NCBI GenBank assembly: GCA_963932465.1
Contig: OZ010788.1
Span: forward strand, 674,458,484-674,522,483
DNA: 64,000 nt
Origin: Maratus speciosus
Lineage: Eukaryota > Arthropoda > Arachnida > Araneae > Salticidae
Direction of reading: 5' to 3'
Part shown: positions 1 through 12,189 of the stretch, piece after piece
Numbering within the stretch: the stretch's first letter is position 1
Layout of the letters: each line of letters opens with the position of its first letter
Program-made: the position numbers and the translations under genes
The notes under the pieces: model-generated
What the model saw: the letters and a program-made list of their open reading frames with translations, nothing else
Databases searched by the model: none
Told to the model about the DNA's origin: nothing

Positions 1-1408
1 ATTTCCATGTTAAAATTTTATTTTGCTAATATTTAAATTTCTACTCTTCAAATCATCTGCAATCATATTTCTGTATTATTTTCTATCCAATGTTATCTTT
101 AAAATAAATTTTGGTGTGTCTGCATGGTGTATATTAGCGGTTACTGAATTTATTAATTTTACACCTTCCTAAGCCTTTTTTTATGTAGCCATTACTTTAA
201 AAATCACAGTGACATCGCCTGTTGATTGGCTCATACTTCTTAATTACCATCAAGACTACCTTAATAGTATTTTTTTTTTGGTGTAATTATTACTCTGAAG
301 TACCCTTTTTAATTATTTATTTATGTATACAATATTTTTATAAGCATTTAATGCGGCAGCATTTGTAATGTTTACATCGATTTTTACATTTCTGATAGAT
401 TTATTATGTGTTATGTACTGGAATTCAAAAGAATTTATAGTAAACATTCCTGTTAATAGCTGCTTTTATTTATTATTTATGCTTTTCTTGTCTAATGAAG
501 TTTTCTTCTGCCTCATAGTGTGTACATCATAAATTTTAAAAAAGAATATAGTTCGAACATCCTTCCATTCATTGATTCCCCCATATATTTAATACAGCGA
601 ATTACTTGTGTTCATTTATTTATTTTAAAATGTTTTGACTGATAAAACTCATTAAATCCGATCATTCTAATTAAAGGATTTCCCTTTGCTATAATTTTAG
701 TGTTTCCGAGTATTTTAGAAATATCCCATTTGCCATACTGAAAATAGTCAACATATAATCTTTTTTAATTTTCAACATCAATGATTCAAAAGTCAAAACC
801 ACAGCTTCACGATTTGATTGTTTGAACGGAAATTGTCGTCACTAATGTAGACGTAAAAGCAGAAAAAAAATTGTTTATGTCAACAAATCTTACTTAAAGA
901 TTTAGAAAAAGGATCTCGCTTTATCTCTAGGCACTTTGTTAAATTTTAATGATTATTTTTAGATTCTTAAATTCATGTAATCATGTACCGTTAACGTAAC
1001 TGTAAGAATGCGGTAAAATTATATACAGATATATTTCATTTGAAATAATTATATAATATTGATTTTTTGATTATTTTTAGTAAAAAAGTAATTTGAAATT
1101 AAAAATGAATACAAAGTAAAGAGGTAGATTTTTATAAAATATTTATTTGCATATAGCTAGATTTTGCACTTAAAACTGACACGTACATTTATTGAATCAT
1201 AATACAGGGTTGGACTTTTTCCAGAAGGAGGGCCTGATTAAAGAATGGGCAGACCTCCCTCCCCCCCCTACGATTTTACGTGCTCCAAATTCGATATGGA
1301 TTTTTTTTAAAGCTTATATTTTAAATGTGTTTCAACATTGTATTGATTATAATCAGCATTTTGAACTTTAAAAGTAGAATTAGATTAAAAACTAAATAAA
1401 AAAATAAA
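1..1408. other. AT-rich non-coding stretch
   Basis: No coding region or recognisable element is visible here. The sequence is very AT-rich, with short homopolymer runs and a C-run near 1261-1268. Around 1340-1385 there is an arm (tattgattataatcag) that recurs inverted at about 1795-1820, so it may be the outer flank of an older repeat surrounding the MITE at 1411-1748. Confidence 0.5.
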
Positions 1409-1410
1409 TA

Positions 1411-1748
1411 CAGTAAAAACTCTCAATCGCGGCCAACTCGCGAATTGAACGCGTTTTGGAACGTTGAATTTGCCTGCTATTCGATTGTGTTCGCTTTTAT
1501 GAGGTAAAAAAAAATGTATTTATCTTGAAAAAGGTCACTGTTCACTGAAGAAAATTGTCCTATGAAAGTTTTGTTGTAAAATCTCCATAACGGACACTCC
1601 TACATAGAGGACACAACTATTTAAGAAGCATATTTTTTATTAACAACATGCACATATTTTATATTTTTTTACCTCAGAAAAACAGACACTTCCGAATGGC
1701 GAACAAATTCCACGGTTCTAAGGTGCCTACTATTGGGAGGTTTTACTG
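1411..1748. mobile_element. Tigger/pogo-like MITE (338 bp)
   Basis: The two ends are inverted copies: CAGTAAAAACTCTCAAT on the left and, read inward from the right, CAGTAAAACCTCCCAAT. Each end is flanked by TA (1409-1410 and 1749-1750). A CAGTAAAACCTC-type terminus with a TA target duplication is typical of pogo/Tigger elements. There is no coding capacity, so it is a non-autonomous copy. Confidence 0.75.
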
Positions 1749-2179
1749 TATTGTGACAAATATTTAAATTTTTAATCTTATTCTACTCTATAAATTCAAA
1801 ATATTGATTATAATCAGTACAATGTCGAAAAAGATTTCAATTATCAGCTTTATGAAAATTGCATACCATATTTTGGAGCCCCTAGCCTCTATCAATCTAT
1901 TCCATTAGTGAACCTGCTTCGAAAAGACACTACCATCTGCAAAAAACTAGTTTTATCGTGTATTTCTGGCATTGTAAAATCTTGGTTTACAATGAAAACC
2001 AATGGACGCAGTCAGGAGTTATTTGCGATTTCCCAAAATTTAATTTTCTGGATAAGGCGAGTTTGGAAACTCACGTCCTCATATATATATATACATGAAG
2101 AGCTCAGATAATGAAGGTGGTTGTCACAAAATGAAAAAAATTGAGTTAATGATAGGATTGAAGATAATCAAGTGTCCTA
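1749..2179. other. non-coding stretch with an inverted flank arm
   Basis: AT-rich sequence. The part near 1780-1830 is an imperfect inverted copy of 1335-1390 on the other side of the MITE. The short open frame at 1908-2111 shows no recognisable protein. Confidence 0.4.
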
Positions 2180-2639
2180 TACGGGGGAGTAGCCATATTT
2201 GGACCGCCGCTTTAATTGGACCGTTGCCATTCTGCCGTTAATTACAGGAAGAGACGCCATATACCGCTGAAATCCTACTCATCAGGATGACGTCACTCAC
2301 GATTAGAAGAAGCAACCGCCTACCACGTGCTGTTTTCAGACAATTTAAAAAAACCTAAAGTTAGCTGTTTTTATCTACTTTTTTCCTACTACACGTAAGT
2401 GAATACTTTAAAACTAAGGTAAGTTGTTATGTTTTCATATACATATATAATTAATCTGTTAATTGCGCATATTTCTCACGCGGCTTTGTTTGATTTTGTT
2501 TTTGTTCTTAGTCTTAATTATCTGTTTTAAAAAATGGCGCAGTTGCCATAATTGGGCCAATTTAAATTGCTTAAATTGGACGAGATATACGATCATAAAT
2601 TTTGAAAATTAAGTAATGAATTTCGGGGACGGTACACTT

Positions 2640-3095
2640 TGTACACCATTTTTAAAATTTTTTTTAAATATTTTATAATGGATTACTATCTTCATGCAAG
2701 TTTCTTTTTTTTTTTTTGGGGGGGGGGGGGTATATCTGGATTGATTTTTTTATACAATTTAGGCCTATATAAACAAAAAAAATATTTTTACATATTTATG
2801 CAATAAATTTTGTTTGCAATTTCTTTTATCTTGTATGTATTTGTATTTATTTTCTTTGAATACTTTATTTCTACGGCGTATTTGGTTTACAGAGTTGAAT
2901 TCAAACATTTTCTTCCTGGAGGATATTTGCGATTCCCTGAGGAAGGGCAGACTTTTTACAGTTCTGGAGGGTGGAATTACACTTTTTTGCCATTAAAACG
3001 CATAAAATCTCAAACCTTCCGGGAGGAGGGGGGTGAATTCAATACTGTTAAATATATAATGTTTGCGTATAATTAATCGTAGCGTATTTTTCAAT
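2640..3095. other. non-coding interior of the pogo element
   Basis: AT-rich sequence with a T/G homopolymer block (2707-2730). I see no supported gene. The open frames here have no recognisable protein signature. Confidence 0.35.
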
Positions 3096-3099
3096 AGAG

Positions 3100-3379
3100 T
3101 TTAGAGAATGCATTGAAGGGAGATGAATAAAAATATCTCGGTGACTCAAATAATCAGAAGGTTTTGTAGAAAAATAAACTTTATTAACATAACAACACAT
3201 AGTCAAATATTCGCCATCGTCACTGACAGAATAAACTGCCGCTCTCTGCAGAGTTCGAATGTTACTGCGTCACGTGACTTCAAAAGCTCTCCGCAGAAAA
3301 CGCGGGGGGAGGAAATGCGCCTCATTGCTATTGGCTGGCTCCTCGCGTGCGAGAGAGAGAGAAATAGCAGACGGCTACA
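3100..3379 (-). repeat. 3' LTR of the Ty3/gypsy element
   Basis: On the minus strand it begins TGTAGCCGTC and ends in TTCTCTAAA. It is the same length as the other LTR, with one visible difference. A G-rich tract (GGGGGC, about 3388-3393 on the minus strand) lies just upstream and is the likely polypurine tract. Confidence 0.92.
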
Positions 3380-3565
3380 GAGTATGCCCCCAGTGACGAA
3401 GTCGCGATTACAAAAAGGTAGCACTTAATAAGATACATAAGAAAGGTCTTTAGTAAAATTAAAGTACATAAGATGCAAAAAAAAAATAGAAAATATATTA
3501 TGCATTACATGAAAAACAATACTTTTGAGAAGGAAATAGTATTCACACTATATACATCAAATGTT

Positions 3566-3946
3566 TTAAACAATATAATCCGTAACGAGATGTTTCGGAA
3601 AACGAACTTTACGACCAGATTTGGTGGTAGGGTGTTCAACAGGAGAAGTTGGAAAATTTATGGGGTCATTTTGTTTTTGAGGCTGGGAAGGTGAAATAGA
3701 ATCTGCTAATTGATATGCAGGTTTAATGCGATCAATAGATACAGTACAGCGCTTCCCGTTTATTTCCAAGTCAAACGTTTTCTCAGACCTGTCAATCACT
3801 CGATGAGGTCCTGTATAAGGGGGTGATAAGGGAGGATTGACTTTATCTGATCTAAGAAACACGTGTGAACAGGTTTTTAATGAGGGATTGACATAAATTT
3901 TAGGATTGCCGTGCATTGCAGTGGCAATGGGATTTAACTTTCTCAT
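3566..3946 (-). pseudogene. integrase C-terminal part of Ty3/gypsy pol
   Basis: This 126-residue frame carries the end of integrase. The stretch with PPYTGPHRVIDR and later VSIDRIKPAY matches the chromodomain-like GPY/F region that follows the catalytic core in Ty3/gypsy integrases. It is in a different frame from the core at 3943-5073. The break falls in a short A-run near 3945-3953, so a single-base loss, real or an assembly error, is the simplest cause. It ends about 190 bases before the 3' LTR. Confidence 0.85.
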
Positions 3947-5073
3947 TTTTCAGTTAACTCAGTGACGTATGTAAGAGTAGGTGGTGGATTTATAGTTTCA
4001 GTGTTTATGAGATCAGAGGGTAGTCTGATATTTGTGCCATAAACAAGTTGAGCACAGGTCGCTTGGATATCATTTTTAAGAGCAGTGCGTAAACCAAGTA
4101 AGACAATGGGGAGGATTTCAGTCCATTGAATTTGATTGTGAGCTTTAAGAGAACTCTTAAGATGGCGATGGAATCTTTCAATAAAACCGTTAGACTGTGG
4201 ATGGTATGCTGTAGTTCTGATGCGTTTACATCCTAATCTATCTGTAAGCTCTTTGAAAAGAGTGGACTCAAAATTTCTACCCTGATCAGTAGTGATGGTA
4301 ACAGGGGTTCCAAATCTGGAGATCCAACTGTGTATCAATGTACGAGCAGTTGTTTCTGCAGTCATATCAGATGTGGGTATAACTTCGGGCCATCTCGTGA
4401 ACCTATCAATGATGGTCATGCAATACTGATTGCCATCGGATGATGGTAAAGGTCCGATAAAATCAATATGAATATGGGCAAAACGAGCATCAGGTTCAGA
4501 GAATGTACCAATTGGTGATTTGGTGTGTTGAAAGATTTTAGCTTTTTGACATTTCGTACAGCTGCGAACCATAGATTTTATGTCCTTACGCATGCCAGGC
4601 CATACAAATCGTTTGGAAATTAAATCTAATGAAGTTGAGATACCAGGATGCGAGAAATAATGCAAGGTTGAAAAAACTGATTGTCGCATACTTTTAGGAA
4701 CAAATGGTCGAGGATGTTTTAGTGACATATCGCAATATAAATGTACATCTTCGAGTGGAAAATAATGTTTTTCTAATTTTAATGAAGAGGTGTCAAATTC
4801 GAGAAGTTGTTTTAGCTCTTCATCATTTGTCTGAGCAGTGGCAAACTCTTTAAAATCTAACACATTAGGAGAAATTGAATCTATCTCAATTCGAGATAAT
4901 GCATCGGCCACAATGTTGTCAGAGCCTTTAGTATATCTAATATCAGTAGAAAACTGTGAAATATAGTCTAAATGTCTCAATTGACGTGGGCTACATTTAT
5001 CAGGGTTTTGTTGAAATGCGAATGTAAGGGGTTTTTGGTCTGTATAAATAATGAAATTCCGACCTTCTAGCAT
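3943..5073 (-). pseudogene. RNase H end and integrase of Ty3/gypsy pol
   Basis: The frame opens in RNase H ([12 protein letters not shown] near residue 9 and ADALSR near residue 55). It then enters integrase. A zinc-binding HHCC module is visible as HYFSHPG and CTKCQKAK (about residues 138-180). The catalytic core follows with [17 protein letters not shown] and [10 protein letters not shown], which supply the D, D and E residues. The role is cutting and joining the cDNA ends to the host genome. It is separated from the upstream pol frame by a frameshift near 5075-5115 in the RNase H region, and from its own C-terminus by another at about 3945. An 8-base loss is one guess for the first break. 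Confidence 0.9.
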
Positions 5074-5113
5074 GTGTCTGAATTTTTTTATAGAACAATA
5101 AATAGCAAATAAT

Positions 5114-6775
5114 TCAAGTAGACCAATTTCTTTGAGATTTATTTAATTTACAGGAATAAAATGCTATTGGTTCCCATTGGTTTTCGGAGAGTTGCATTAA
5201 AGATCCACCAATTGCGACATTGCTGGCATCGACCCATAAGCTTAGCTGGGCGCCAGGAATTGGATGTCGTAATAATGTAGCTCGAGCTATAGCTTCTTTT
5301 GAAGCAGTGGAGGAAAGAATGGCTTCATCGTTCCATTGTAATTGCTCAATTTTGTTAGCATTGGAACGGGGATGTTTTTTCGTATTTTTGTGTCCTTCTA
5401 AGAATTTAACGAGTGGAGCTAAAATATCGGCAGCTTTGGGAATGCACCGTCGATAAAAATTGAAAAGACCTAAGTAGCGTCTTAGTTGAGTTAAGGTAGA
5501 GGGCTGGGGGAAATCTAGGATGCATTTTACATGATCAGGTAAGGGTTCAATTCCTTCAGCTGAAAGTTTGAATCCTAGAAAATCGATAGTGGATTGGCCA
5601 AATTTACATTTATCAACATTAATACACAGACCATACTCTTTAAGTCTAGAAAACAACAACTCAAGGTGTTCTAAATGTTCAGTTTCATTATTTGATGCAA
5701 TTAGAAAATCATCAAGAAATGCGTAAACAAATCCTAAGTCACGAATTACGTCATCAATAAATCGTTGAAAAGTTGAGGAAGCGTTACAAAGGCCGAATTG
5801 CATACGAGTGCTTTCGAAAAGTCCGAATGGCGGGCAAATCGCAGTTTTATGTACATCATCAGGATTTATGGGAATTTGATGGTAGGCTTTTACTAGATCA
5901 ATGTGACTGAAGATTTGTTTACCATGTAATTCAGCAGTGAAATCTGCGATACAAGGGATAGGATATTTTTCTTTAATAGTTTGTGCATTTAGAGCACGAT
6001 AATCGCCAACAGGTCTCCAATCGACAGATCCTTTCTTCGGCACCAGGTGCAAAGGCGAAGAGTAATTACTTTTAGAAGGTCTCATATGACCGAGTTGTAG
6101 CATGTGCTGAAATTCAGCTTTGGCAATTTTTAACCGATCTGGAGCTAGCCGTCTAGGCTTAGCAGCGACTGGAGGCCCCTTAGTGTTTATATAATGCACA
6201 GTATTATGCTTAACCGGTTGGTTAGGATCCGGTAATTTCGTGATTTCAGGAAATTTAAATAATAATTTACCATATATATCATTTACAACATTGGGTTTCA
6301 CAGAAAATATATTACAAGTACTTAATATAGCAGGAGCTTTTAAATTAGTAGTGGAATCAATAAGACGACGATTTCGTAAATCAAGTTTTAAATTAAAATT
6401 ATGCAAAAAATCAGCTCCTAAAATAGCACATGAAACATCACAAATATAAAAAGAATATGTAAAATTTCGGCGTAGGCCTAAGTTGATATTAATACACTTA
6501 CGACCATACACATTAATTTTTGTGCCATTAGCAGCACGAAAGGTTTGAAGAACAGGCTTAGTTTTGTCATTTTTATTCGCGGCCACAAGTGAGGCATCAG
6601 ATCCAGAATCGACTAGAAAACACATACCTGTATTTCTGTCTCTAACGAAAAGGCGACGAGAAGGTGCTGGGGAGAAGTCCGTCGCCGCTACTCTTCCCGC
6701 TTCTGGTTTTCCGAATAAGAACAGGGCGCTAGGCACTTTTTTGCTTTTTCTTGATATTTTTGGTGATACCAACAC
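5114..6775 (-). pseudogene. protease, reverse transcriptase and RNase H of Ty3/gypsy pol
   Basis: This is a 553-residue frame. The aspartic protease is marked by [12 protein letters not shown] near residue 54. Reverse transcriptase follows with [35 protein letters not shown] and the active-site FLDD ([11 protein letters not shown]). LGF and the connection region come next, then RNase H ([14 protein letters not shown]). It lies in the -1 frame relative to gag and has no clear start of its own, so it was presumably made as a Gag-Pol fusion. An A_AAA_AAG slippery heptamer at 6742-6736 sits in the gag zinc-knuckle region exactly where both frames are open. The frame stops at 5114 through a frameshift inside RNase H. 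Confidence 0.92.
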
Positions 6776-7464
6776 AACGTTGCATCCCTATGGCGGGACT
6801 GAGAACGATTACGCTGATGGTTATCACTTCTAGATACACTTCTTGAACGACGAAGATGAGCGACCTCTTGGCGTAATGCTTGGATTTCTTTTACGAGCAT
6901 ATCAATGGCTGGTGGTGTCTGAGATTCAGTTGTTGGTGTTCGAATCGAAACAGAACTAATGTTGGAAGGCGTTAATTCAATTATTCTATCAGCAATATCC
7001 GCCGCTTTATCAGGAGTAATTTATTCTATGGAGGCTAGAATCGTTTGCACAGTGGTTGGCATTTGTTGAGTAAACAGTTCTAGAAGAAGATCGTTACTAA
7101 TATTATGGCTTTCAGCCCGTCTTTTCATTAATCGAAGTAATTCAGTTGGTTTTCTGTCACCCAGGCTTTCTCCAGCTAGCAGTTTCCGTATTTCTAAAGT
7201 ACGACTTTCTCCGCAACGTTCGATAACTTTTGCTTTCAAAATCTGATAAGGATCAGTAGGATCAGGACTCATAATTATATCTCGAACCATAGTAGCAGTA
7301 GCAGGCGGTAGATGCGCTACAACATAATTATATTTTGTTTTCGACTCAGTGATAGCTTTAGGAGTAGCTAATTCGAATGTGCTCTCCAGCATATGAAACC
7401 ATAATGTAGGGTCCACAGGGATATAGGGTGGAATGACTACGGCAGATGTTTCAGCAGTTGCCAT
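6688..7464 (-). pseudogene. Ty3/gypsy gag with one in-frame stop
   Basis: The ATG at 7464 starts MATAETSAVVIPPYIPVDPTL, which begins a capsid-like domain common in chelicerate gypsy elements. One TAA (7023-7021) interrupts the frame after residue 147. The same frame continues to 6688 with an arginine/serine-rich stretch and a zinc-knuckle-like C-x2-H-x10-C-x3-C ([18 protein letters not shown]). Gag packages the element RNA. The single stop means that only a truncated capsid could be made from this copy unless there is readthrough. Confidence 0.85.
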
Positions 7465-7535
7465 TTTGCTAGTTAAACAAAACGTTCCATGAAACAGTTG
7501 AATAGTTCGACGTTCTGTGAAACAGTTGAAGGTTC

Positions 7536-7553
7536 AAAAATCCGCGGTCACCA
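7536..7553 (-). other. tRNA primer binding site of the Ty3/gypsy element
   Basis: One base after the 5' LTR the minus strand reads TGGTGACCGCGGATTTTT. A TGG start, complementary to the CCA tail of a tRNA, is the usual mark of an LTR element primer site. I cannot say which tRNA from memory. The TRIM at 39108-39591 has a similar TGGTGACCCGGAG. Confidence 0.75.
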
Positions 7554-7554
7554 T

Positions 7555-7834
7555 TTTAGAGAATGCATTGAAGGGAGATGAATAAAAATATCTCGGTGAC
7601 TCAAATAATCAGAAGGTTTTGTAGAAAAATAAACTTTATTAACATAACAACACATAGTCAAATATTCGCCATCGTCACTGACAGAATAAACTGCCGCTCT
7701 CTGCAGAGTTCGAATGTTACTGCGTCACGTGACTTCAAAAGCTCTCCGCAGAAAACGCGGGGGGAGGAAATGCGCCTCATTGCTATTGGCTGGCTCCTCG
7801 CGTGCGCGAGAGAGAGAAATAGCAGACGGCTACA
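7555..7834 (-). repeat. 5' LTR of the Ty3/gypsy element
   Basis: It is the partner of the LTR at 3100-3379 and is exactly 280 bp long. In transcriptional order it starts TGTAGCCGTC. The minus strand carries no obvious TATA box. AATAAA-like words occur on the plus strand only (gaataaaaat, aaaataaac). Confidence 0.92.
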
Positions 7835-7879
7835 AGAGCATATTTTTTTTTAAACACTTTCTACCCTATATATATAAAA

Positions 7880-9950
7880 TCCTAATGAAACGAATATATG
7901 AAACGGCTGAAATGTAACGATTCTTTGAATCGACTGATTAAACAACTGATTATGTTTCACGGTGATTTCTCCTAAAATATGGAATACTTTGCGATGAAAT
8001 TAACACCAAAAATCAATATTGATCCGCAGATTTCAAAACTGGTATTAGAATTTTTAAATTCGAATTAGTTTTCGAAATATTAATTTTTTTCTAATTTTAT
8101 ATACATTTTTCTAATGATGGCAACTCAAATTTTAATCAAACAGATTTTTTTTTTATTTCAGATGTTAGAAAAGGTTACTATTTTAAACTAATTTGGCGAG
8201 AAGTTTGGCCTCCCTTAAAAGTATGCTAAGAAATGTATCATGTTACTTTTGTTCATAATTCAATTTGTATTTCATTATCATTTTATTTAATACAAACTGA
8301 AACATTTAAAATAAGTGGCTTTCACTTCTTTATTTTTTTAAAACGAAATGAAAAGAAAAATATTAGGCACAGATGTCATATACGCACCGGGGTACCTAAT
8401 TGGCGCCAAAATGGCATTATTTTGGTTGACATAGTAATCCGGATATTGTTATTTATTTAATAATAAGTGTTAGTTTACTTTATTTTCTTTTTTTAAATTA
8501 CATAAATTGTTTTGTTCTATAGTTAATTATTTTTTGGTTATTTGCATTTAAAAATAAAAAATAATAGAAAATAATTAAAAAAATACGCTACTACTTAGTT
8601 ATTCCATCGACCCATTTCGCCAAACTATATAAATCGCCAAATTATACAAATTGACATAATTTTTATTTTAAATAACGAAAGAACAAAGAAAATAGTATAA
8701 CATTAATAAATATACAAATAAAACGTCGAAATAAAAATCACTTGATGACGTAAAGACGTGTAACTTGCTTAAAGTCAAGTGAATGTGACATTTATCAAAC
8801 ATTATTGGCATTTAATCTTATAGTTTGGTGATAGATTTTTGTTCGACGGAATAACTAAGTAGTACCAAAAATACATATGTAACTGGTATTCGAAAACGAG
8901 GATTTCGCCAAATTTTCGTAAAAAAAATCACGCCAAACCGGGTGCGTATATGGCATCTGGCCAAATATTAGATGATGTAACAAACGATGACATTTAATTT
9001 CAACTTCGAAGCAATGTTTTAATTTACCACTCGAAAAAAAAAAAAAAGTGCTAACTGGCGAAAAATAGTCATTGGCGATATTTGCACCCTGCTAGCGTAA
9101 CAGTACCAAGAATTCTTTGCGACAATGTTTTTATGTAGTATTATTCAAAAAAAAATTGATTTTTTTTAATCGAAATGGAAAACTTTCGGCACAGATGCCA
9201 CATAGGGTCCCATACTGGGGCTATTTTTTTTCTGACGCCAATGCCATATATGCAACGGGTACTTAACTGGCGCCATAGTATCGTTATTTTGCTAGATTTG
9301 ATAAGCCGGATGTTGTTGTTTATGCTGTTGATCTTTTTCCCAAATTAGCGTCGGAAAAAAAATCGCGCCAATATGGGGCCGTATATATCTGGGCCAAACT
9401 TTCATATGAAAAGCGAAGGGACCAGAGCGTATTTATTTATGGCAGTTACATGACTTGGACTATTATAATATAGATGAAATGATGGCAATAGAATAATATT
9501 TGGCGACTTATCACCTGTACCTGGCTAATATTAAAGTACCAAAATGGCACCAGGAATATAAAAAGCGAAGTGGTTCGGCCGGAACTCTTGATGATAGTCA
9601 AATGACGTAGGCTATTGTTATAGAAATTGTTTTAAAATACCGGGAAACAAAGACTCTGTACACTTAATTCCTTTTATTTTTAGCTTGTTTTCAAACGTTT
9701 AACTGATCCTCTTTAATCAAACACGAAAACAACCATTGGATGCCTTAACAGCAACTGATTTGGCCTTAAATTTTTGCAGTCAAAGGGAATTGAATGAAAA
9801 CCCGTTTAAAGGGAGATCTGCACAGTTTTTTTCAGTATAATTCAATCGTCTATAATATTTTTTAAACCGATCAGATTAGCGTGTTTTTAGATTCTGCGGT
9901 GTCTGAATGGGGGTTGGCGAGCGTAGCTTGCAGGGGGCAGAGCCCCCTAG
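7880..9950 (+). mobile_element. non-autonomous Helitron, copy A
   Basis: It starts TCCTAATGAAACGAA and ends in a perfect 6-bp hairpin (GGGGGC-AGA-GCCCCC, 9933-9947) running into CTAG. The TC start, CTRR end and 3' hairpin are the Helitron hallmarks. No Rep/helicase protein is visible. It is about 2.07 kb and matches copy B (9964-12184) along its whole length with indels. It carries internal inverted-repeat modules (8362-8958 and 9187-9405). Confidence 0.85.
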
Positions 9951-9963
9951 CATATATATATAA

Positions 9964-11137
9964 TCCTAATGAAACGAATTTATGAAACGGATATATGAAA
10001 GGCTGAAATTAAACGAATTTATGAAACGATTTTTTGAAACGACTGATTAAACAACTGATTGTGTTTTACGGCCATTTCTCCTAAAATAGGGAATATTTTG
10101 CGATGAAATTAACACCAAAAATCAGTATTGATCCACAGATCTCAAACTGGTATTAAAATTTTTAAATCCGAATTAGTTTTCGAAATATTAATTTTTTTAA
10201 AAAATTTAAATACATTTTTTCTAATGATGGCAACTCAAATTTTAATCATAACAGACTGTTTTTTTTCATTTTTTACAAAAGGTTATTGTTTTAAACTAAT
10301 TTGGCGACCAGTTTGGCCTCCCTTAAGTGTATGCTAAGAAATTTATCATGCTACTTTTATTCATAATTCAATTTACTCGAACAATCTTTCGCCAAATCGA
10401 AAGGTTCTGATAGAGAAATAAATTCTGACGGTATTTTTATGTTAGCGAGACGCAGGTGATAAATCGCCAAACATTTTTCCGGTTGCATTTTTTTTTTTAT
10501 ATTTCATTAATTTCATTTAAAATATAATCCTTTCATTCATTTTTTTTAAAATACAAAACGAAAAGAAAAATATTAGGCACAGATGTCATATACGCACCGG
10601 GGTACCTAACTGGCCCCAAAATGGCATTATTTTGATTGACATGGTAACCCGGCTATTGTTGTTTATTTAATAATAAATGTTTATTTACTTTTATTTCTTT
10701 TTTTAATTTATATAAATTATTTTGTTCTATAGTAATTAATTATTTTTTGTTATTTCCTTTTGAAATTAATGGAAAATAATAAAAAAATACGGTACTACTT
10801 ATGTATTCCGTCGACCAATTTCGCCAAATTATATAAATCGCCAAAACACTCGCCAAATTATACAAATTGACATAATTTTTATTTTAAATAAAGAAAGAAC
10901 AAATAAATTAGTATAACATTAATAAATATACAAATAAAACGTCGAAATAAAAATAACTTGATGACGTAAACACGTGTAACTTGCTTAAAGTCAAGTGAAT
11001 ATGGCATTTACGATCAAGCATTATTGGCATTTAATCTTATAGTTTGACGGTAGATTTTTGGTCGAGAGGATAACTAATTAATACCAAAAATGCCATATAA
11101 AACTGGTATTCGAAAATGAGGTTTTCGCCAAATTTTC

Positions 11138-11186
<49 letters not shown>

Positions 11187-12184
11187 CGCCACACCTGCGG
11201 TGCGTATATGGCATCTGGACAAATATTAAATAATGCAACAAACCATGACATTTAATTTCAACTTCAAATCAATGTTTTAATTTACCACTCGAAAAAAAAA
11301 TGCTAACTAGCCAGTTGAGAAAAAGTTATTGGCGAGATTTACACCCGGCTAGCGTAACAGTACCTAGAATTCTTTGCGACCATGGAAACTTTTATGTAGT
11401 TTTATTCGAAAAAAAAATTGATTTTTTAATCAAAATGGAAACTTTCGGCACAGATGTCATATACGACCCTATATTCGCGCGATTTTTTTCTGACGCCAAT
11501 GTCATATACGCAACAGTTATTTAACTGACGCCAAAGTATCGTTATTTTGCTTGATATGGTAAACCGGATGTTGTTGTTTATGATGTTGATGCGTTCCCCA
11601 AATTGGCATCGGACGTATATGACATCTGTGCCAAATTTTCATATGAAAGGTTAAGGGATCAGACCGTATTTGTTTATGGCAGTTGATGACGAACTATTGT
11701 AATATAGAATAAATGATGGCAATAGTATAATATTTGGCGACTTATCAAGTGTGCCTGGCTAACATTAAAGTACCAAAATGGCACCTAGAGTATAAAAAGC
11801 GAAGTGGTCCGCCCGGAACTGTTGATGATAGTCACATGACTTAGACTATTGCTATAGAGAATGTTTTAAAATAACGGGAAGCAAAGACTCTGTATACTTA
11901 ATTTATTTTATTTTAACTTCTTTTTAAATGTTTAACTGATCATCTTTAATCAAAAACAAAAACAACCATTGGATGTCTTAAGAGCAACTGATTCGCTCTT
12001 AAATTTTTGCAATCAAAGGGAATTGAATGAAAACCCGTTTACAGGGAGATCTGCACAGCTTTTTTCAGTATAATTCAATCTTCTCTAATATTTTTAAAAC
12101 CCATCAGATTAGCGTGCTTTTAGATTCTGTGGCGGCTGAACGGGGGGTTGGCGAGCGTAGCTGGTAGGGGGCAGAACCCCCTAG
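9964..12184 (+). mobile_element. non-autonomous Helitron, copy B
   Basis: It has the same TCCTAATGAAACGAA start as copy A and ends with the hairpin GGGGGC-AGA-ACCCCC and CTAG, followed by T. One hairpin base differs from copy A, leaving a G-to-A mismatch. Only 13 bases (9951-9963) separate it from copy A, in the same orientation. A long A-run sits at 11139-11182. Confidence 0.85.
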
Positions 12185-12189
12185 TATAA

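Larger units (their letters stand above)
3100..7834 (-). mobile_element. Ty3/gypsy LTR retrotransposon, env-less, recent insertion
   Basis: Two 280-bp LTRs (3100-3379 and 7555-7834) differ at a single position that I can see (3352 a versus 7807 c). Both sides carry the 4-bp target duplication AGAG (3096-3099 and 7835-7838). The element reads on the minus strand in this order: LTR, primer binding site, gag, pol (protease, reverse transcriptase, RNase H, integrase), purine tract, LTR. No envelope gene fits between integrase and the 3' LTR. The near-identical LTRs imply recent insertion, yet gag has an in-frame stop and pol has two frameshifts, so this copy is not autonomous as assembled. Confidence 0.95.

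Noticed and set aside
3123..3428. Open frame in the LTR (also at 7578-7853)
   Set aside because: Both copies are LTR sequence read on the wrong strand of the element.
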